A stretch of DNA of 33,143 nucleotides from JBEKYD01 sp049509915 (GTDB lineage: Bacteria > Acidobacteriota > Terriglobia > Bryobacterales > Bryobacteraceae), in NCBI GenBank assembly GCA_049509915.1, contig JBEKZL010000183.1:1-33143 (forward strand). Reading direction: 5' to 3'. Under the pieces are notes generated by a model. It searched no databases. It was not told where the DNA came from and saw only the letters and a list, made by a program, of their open reading frames with translations. Below are positions 31,401 to 33,143 of the stretch, one piece after another (within the stretch, counting starts at the first letter, position 1; each line of letters opens with the position of its first letter). Made by a program: the position numbers and the translations under genes.

Positions 31401-32744
31401 GTTATAGAAATTCTGATACGTGCTGCTGCGGCCGGAATCGGGCTCCGGCAGGTCCCGGTCCATGGAGATCAGCACTTCCATCCGGCTGAAGGCCGCCGTG
31501 ACTTCGCCCTTTTCCCAAGCGGCCATGGCGGCCTGATAGAGGCGCGATTTTTCGTCGCGCACGCGCGATACTTCCTGCTCCCGGCGCCCCACTTCCGCCA
31601 GCAAACCCAGCGCCTCGGTGTCGTTCGGCTTAAGGTTCACTACGTTTTCCAGGGCTTCGCGCGCCTGCCGGAACGCCTGGTTATCCAGGTGCTGCCGGCC
31701 GAGCGCGATCCACTCGGAAATCTTGCGCGCGCGGCGCTCTTTCTCCACCTGCTCCTTGAGCGAAAGCGCGTCCAGGTCTTCGGCGTCCAGCTCGAGAGCC
31801 TCCTGGATTTTGCGCAGCGCCAGCGGATATTCCGACGCTTCGAAAAAACGCCGCGCGCTTGTCAGAATTTGGCGGATGCGGGTCTGGCGGACGGCCTGGT
31901 CCACCTGCCGCCGCAGCATGGCGATCTCCTGGTCCAGGTGGCCCTCCGCCTCCAGCTCGGAAAGCACCTCGCTGGCGAAGCCGTAGTCGCCTTCTTCGAA
32001 ACTGGTGGCGGCGCGCTGCAGGCGGGGCTTGATCTTCGAGCTGTCGAAGCACTCCAGCGGCTGGTTGCGCAACGCCTTTTCCAGCGAGTCGCCAAACTCG
32101 CGCATATTGAAGAACCGGTGCCAGGGCTGTTTGGCCATGCCCTTGTGAATCACCTGGCTGATCAGGTAGGAGACTTCGTGGTTGATCTCGGAAACCGGCG
32201 GGGGACTGTAGTGCCGGATCGCCTCCACCACCTCGGCCTCGTTGGCGTCCGCGGCCGCTTGCCGCGCAATTCCGAAATCGATGATCTTGACCGAGTTGTC
32301 GTCCATCACGAAGATGTTGCTCGGCTTCACGTCGCGGTGCACCAGCCCGAGCTCGTGGGCGGCGTGCAATCCGCGGCACGCCTGTCCGATAATCTCCAGC
32401 GTTCCCGGCACGCTGAGGCGCGGATTGCCCTCCTTGATCAACCGGTCCAGCGTCACCCCCGGCAGCAGCGGCATCACGAAGAAGGGCTGCTTCACGCCAC
32501 CCTGCTCGAATTCGCCAATATCGTAAATATTGACCACGTTGGGGTGGACCATGGTGGCCAGCAGGCTCCACTCCTTATAGAACAACTGCACCGTCGCCGG
32601 ATTATCGACGTCGAGGATGGTCTTGAGCGCCACCTCACGCTTCATAAGCGTGTCGTAGGCCTTGTACACCACCCCCATGCCTCCACGGCCCAGGACGTCT
32701 TTGAGCTCGTAGCGCTCCTGCAGACTGGTTCGCTTTACCGCCAC
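28329..32744 (-). CDS. Giant Ser/Thr protein kinase with TPR and PEGA-type repeats, activation segment missing
   Basis: GTG 32744 starts a 1471-codon frame. Kinase domain: glycine loop GRGGMGVVYKA (19-29), K41 (VALK), HRD (136-138, VHRDVKPSN) and DFG (156-158). After DFGIARQ the sequence jumps to ADANEAEVVEAI and EVSYLISQVIHKGMAKQPWHRF, so the activation loop, APE motif and D-x-W-S-x-G helix (about 50 residues) are absent, in frame. Next are many TPR-like helical repeats (about 220-830), a proline-rich linker (about 835-915), one transmembrane helix (about 925-945), and a run of PEGA-like beta domains (ASPAAAEIEVNGKPCGA and later copies) to about 1400. The true C-terminal domain is shifted out of frame near 28436, so the last 35 or so residues here are not native. 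It would be a membrane-anchored kinase with a large outer sensor part. Confidence 0.9.
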   Translation of the reverse strand: MAVKRTSLQERYELKDVLGRGGMGVVYKAYDTLMKREVALKTILDVDNPATVQLFYKEWSLLATMVHPNVVNIYDIGEFEQGGVKQPFFVMPLLPGVTLDRLIKEGNPRLSVPGTLEIIGQACRGLHAAHELGLVHRDVKPSNIFVMDDNSVKIIDFGIARQAAADANEAEVVEAIRHYSPPPVSEINHEVSYLISQVIHKGMAKQPWHRFFNMREFGDSLEKALRNQPLECFDSSKIKPRLQRAATSFEEGDYGFASEVLSELEAEGHLDQEIAMLRRQVDQAVRQTRIRQILTSARRFFEASEYPLALRKIQEALELDAEDLDALSLKEQVEKERRARKISEWIALGRQHLDNQAFRQAREALENVVNLKPNDTEALGLLAEVGRREQEVSRVRDEKSRLYQAAMAAWEKGEVTAAFSRMEVLISMDRDLPEPDSGRSSTYQNFYNQVHSEHNALKNSYEEARRNLSKDNFEAASATCRQYLAKYPNHALFQALQFDVEERQRQKLSAVIAETDRRVEAEPDLDKRAAILEEALKLYPGESHFGRAMRLVRDKRDLVNSIVAKARFFEDRGQFNEALDQWQILKSIHDQQPGLVFEIQRLMQRRDQQAHENTKARWVEQADKYLEGGDYERAMQTVESALAEFPGEAELLELEKLVRKNRERGFQALACLDRARELGEKHAPEQALDALREGYQLDPRNVVIRTVLMNSLLDRARRLVDSEWEAADGAVREVLELEPKHALAQSLASRIADRKRDDFIAWCLSQSRRLQTEGDIDGALAVAGQGLGAYPNEPRLQQLQATLQRAKVEADRQLTRPRDPLEAAQLLKQDAVEKAPPPVAPPAGLPTPPPEPAAPAPPRVATEKPGPAVAPPFSFPLPAGEETIPFPAPPAPPPAGPPPSPQAPVPPWRRVLAAGWTPAYRKSVLQGAVAFMGVLLVVIAGVAIARRHKPEASAIAGKFKVRVMASPAAAEIEVNGKPCGASACEVELGAGSYLAEARLDGYRPASANFTVGTDQSPSSSSPVVLTLQPLMPRLAISTDLAEGSIQVDGAAARPIQGGAAETSDLTAGTHEIAVKGGNSAASFTLQIAAGQIPSLAGPIQATNLRAFVLAAAGSEAHLYGSMAGFQAKLDGKSAGNPGAGSLEFRDLAAGSHELILDGPTGQHDKMVFESQPTGAVYASLLTGANMGVLNIAASEDHADVFINGNYQRGTEHGHLLVYLPPRKYTVRVQKDGFTPIERVVELHAFQEIKAEFVLAAQKAVLVVQHTPPGSEVLLDGNRIGSTGADGEFSATGLEAGKHSVEVRHDQFKPLESEQTFAPGKTVAIEGALESLLGTLRIDVNPADAHVRIRREGEARDREVDGGSASVIEGNYTVTGSAPRYQDGTATVRVAANRTVTATLALKPVANVSAPAPRAFTLEDWRKTAGWTLDQGVLRRRGGDIVPAPTVGEGKAHRMGARVPRSEPLLAVPTGQ

Positions 32745-32788
32745 GGTTCATGCCCCCGGTAACAATGTGATATATTACTGACCAAAAG

Positions 32789-33109
32789 ATGGCAAAACAG
32801 TCCCGCCTCGGCGACCGCTCCCAGGTGCCTAAAGACTCCCACGGCAGGCCGTGCTGCAGCCACAACGCGATTGGACCGGCGGAAACCGGCTCTCCGGACG
32901 TGGAAGTGAACGGCCGGCCCGCGTTGCGCGTCAGCGATACCGGCGTTCACTCCCGGTGCTGCGGACCCAATACCTGGATCGCCACCGAGGGAAGCGCAAC
33001 GGTCTTCATCAACAACCTGGAAGCACACCGGTTGGGCGACCGGGACCAGCACTGCGGCGGCCCTGGACAAATGGTCGAAGGCAGCGACGACGTTTTGGTC
33101 GGCGGGTAG
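32789..33109 (+). CDS. PAAR-repeat protein
   Basis: A 106-residue protein with two PAAR-like repeats: SPDVEVNGRPALRVSDTGVH and ATVFINNLEAHRLGDRDQHC, ending MVEGSDDVLVGG, which matches the family pattern (G/S-x-V-x-V-N-x-x-P-A-x-R-x-G-D, ending with a V-x-x-G-G turn). Histidines and cysteines (H-S-R-C-C, D-Q-H-C) could bind zinc as in PAAR tips. PAAR proteins cap the VgrG spike of type VI secretion systems and of related contractile injection systems, sharpening it and carrying effectors. No other such gene is visible here. The gene is divergent from the giant kinase with only 44 bases between the starts; that gap is AT-rich (GATATATTACT) and may serve both genes. Confidence 0.85.
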   Translation: MAKQSRLGDRSQVPKDSHGRPCCSHNAIGPAETGSPDVEVNGRPALRVSDTGVHSRCCGPNTWIATEGSATVFINNLEAHRLGDRDQHCGGPGQMVEGSDDVLVGG

Positions 33110-33143
33110 ATCCGATATTTGTGGGGCGGGCCCTCGGCCTGCG

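Noticed and set aside
32251..32258. An 8-base palindrome GCGGCCGC at the kinase deletion junction
   Set aside because: It could hint at a cloning scar, but such sites arise easily in alanine-rich GC-rich coding sequence, and the cheR junction has no similar site.
29394..32762. A very long open frame (over 1100 codons) antisense to the giant kinase
   Set aside because: It mirrors the kinase codon pattern, has no recognisable domains, and is expected opposite a GC-rich gene with strong third-position bias.

Overview
The window is high-GC DNA from a Gram-negative bacterium, most likely an Acidobacteriota of the Solibacter/Bryobacter group. The main reasons are the C-terminal repeat of the protein at 14522-17107, which carries the SGSGQINFQVP-type signature of the TIGR03437 domain abundant in that group; a very long TPR/PEGA Ser/Thr kinase of a type I associate with Solibacter; several exported proteins of unknown function; and an lpxD gene showing an LPS outer membrane. 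The assignment is inferred from families and style, not from a marker gene.

Left part (1-7600): a chemosensory locus on the + strand, with tight or overlapping genes. In order: a HEAT-repeat protein (5' end outside the window), CheR, a single-domain receiver, a STAS protein, a second receiver, a CheA with two Hpt domains, a large MCP-like protein with no membrane segment, and a bacteriohemerythrin. Three of these genes (CheR, second receiver, hemerythrin) are interrupted in this sequence. No CheW, CheB or CheD is visible; they may lie upstream. The set suggests a cytoplasmic, possibly oxygen- or redox-linked chemosensory array. The MCP-like protein also carries a D-x-x-x-Q helix resembling the CheZ active site.

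Middle (7600-19600): isocitrate dehydrogenase of the Thermus/Rickettsia type; a degenerate receiver; a lipoprotein/partner pair (DUF3443-DUF2844) with pepsin-like D[TS]GS motifs; a class V aminotransferase divergent from an M48 peptidase; a small exported protein translationally coupled to a secreted matrixin-like metalloprotease; and an overlapping lpxD-LOG pair transcribed leftward, divergent from another receiver.

Right part (19600-33143): an exported GH3 (NagZ-like) glycosidase, a frameshifted nucleotidyltransferase-like gene, two exported or outer-membrane proteins, a HEAT-repeat protein, an exported ComEC-type metallo-beta-lactamase-fold protein, a DctA-type dicarboxylate transporter, and the giant kinase divergent from a PAAR-repeat protein. 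The kinase lacks its activation segment (no APE or DxWSxG motif after DFG), and a +1 shift in a G4 run cuts off its C-terminal domain.

No rRNA, tRNA, CRISPR array or insertion sequence was recognised. Two intergenic copies of a GC-rich inverted repeat (about 9191 and 23308) look like a REP-type family. Five frame disruptions in 33 kb, several in short homopolymer or dinucleotide runs, mean that sequence error must be excluded before any gene is called a pseudogene.
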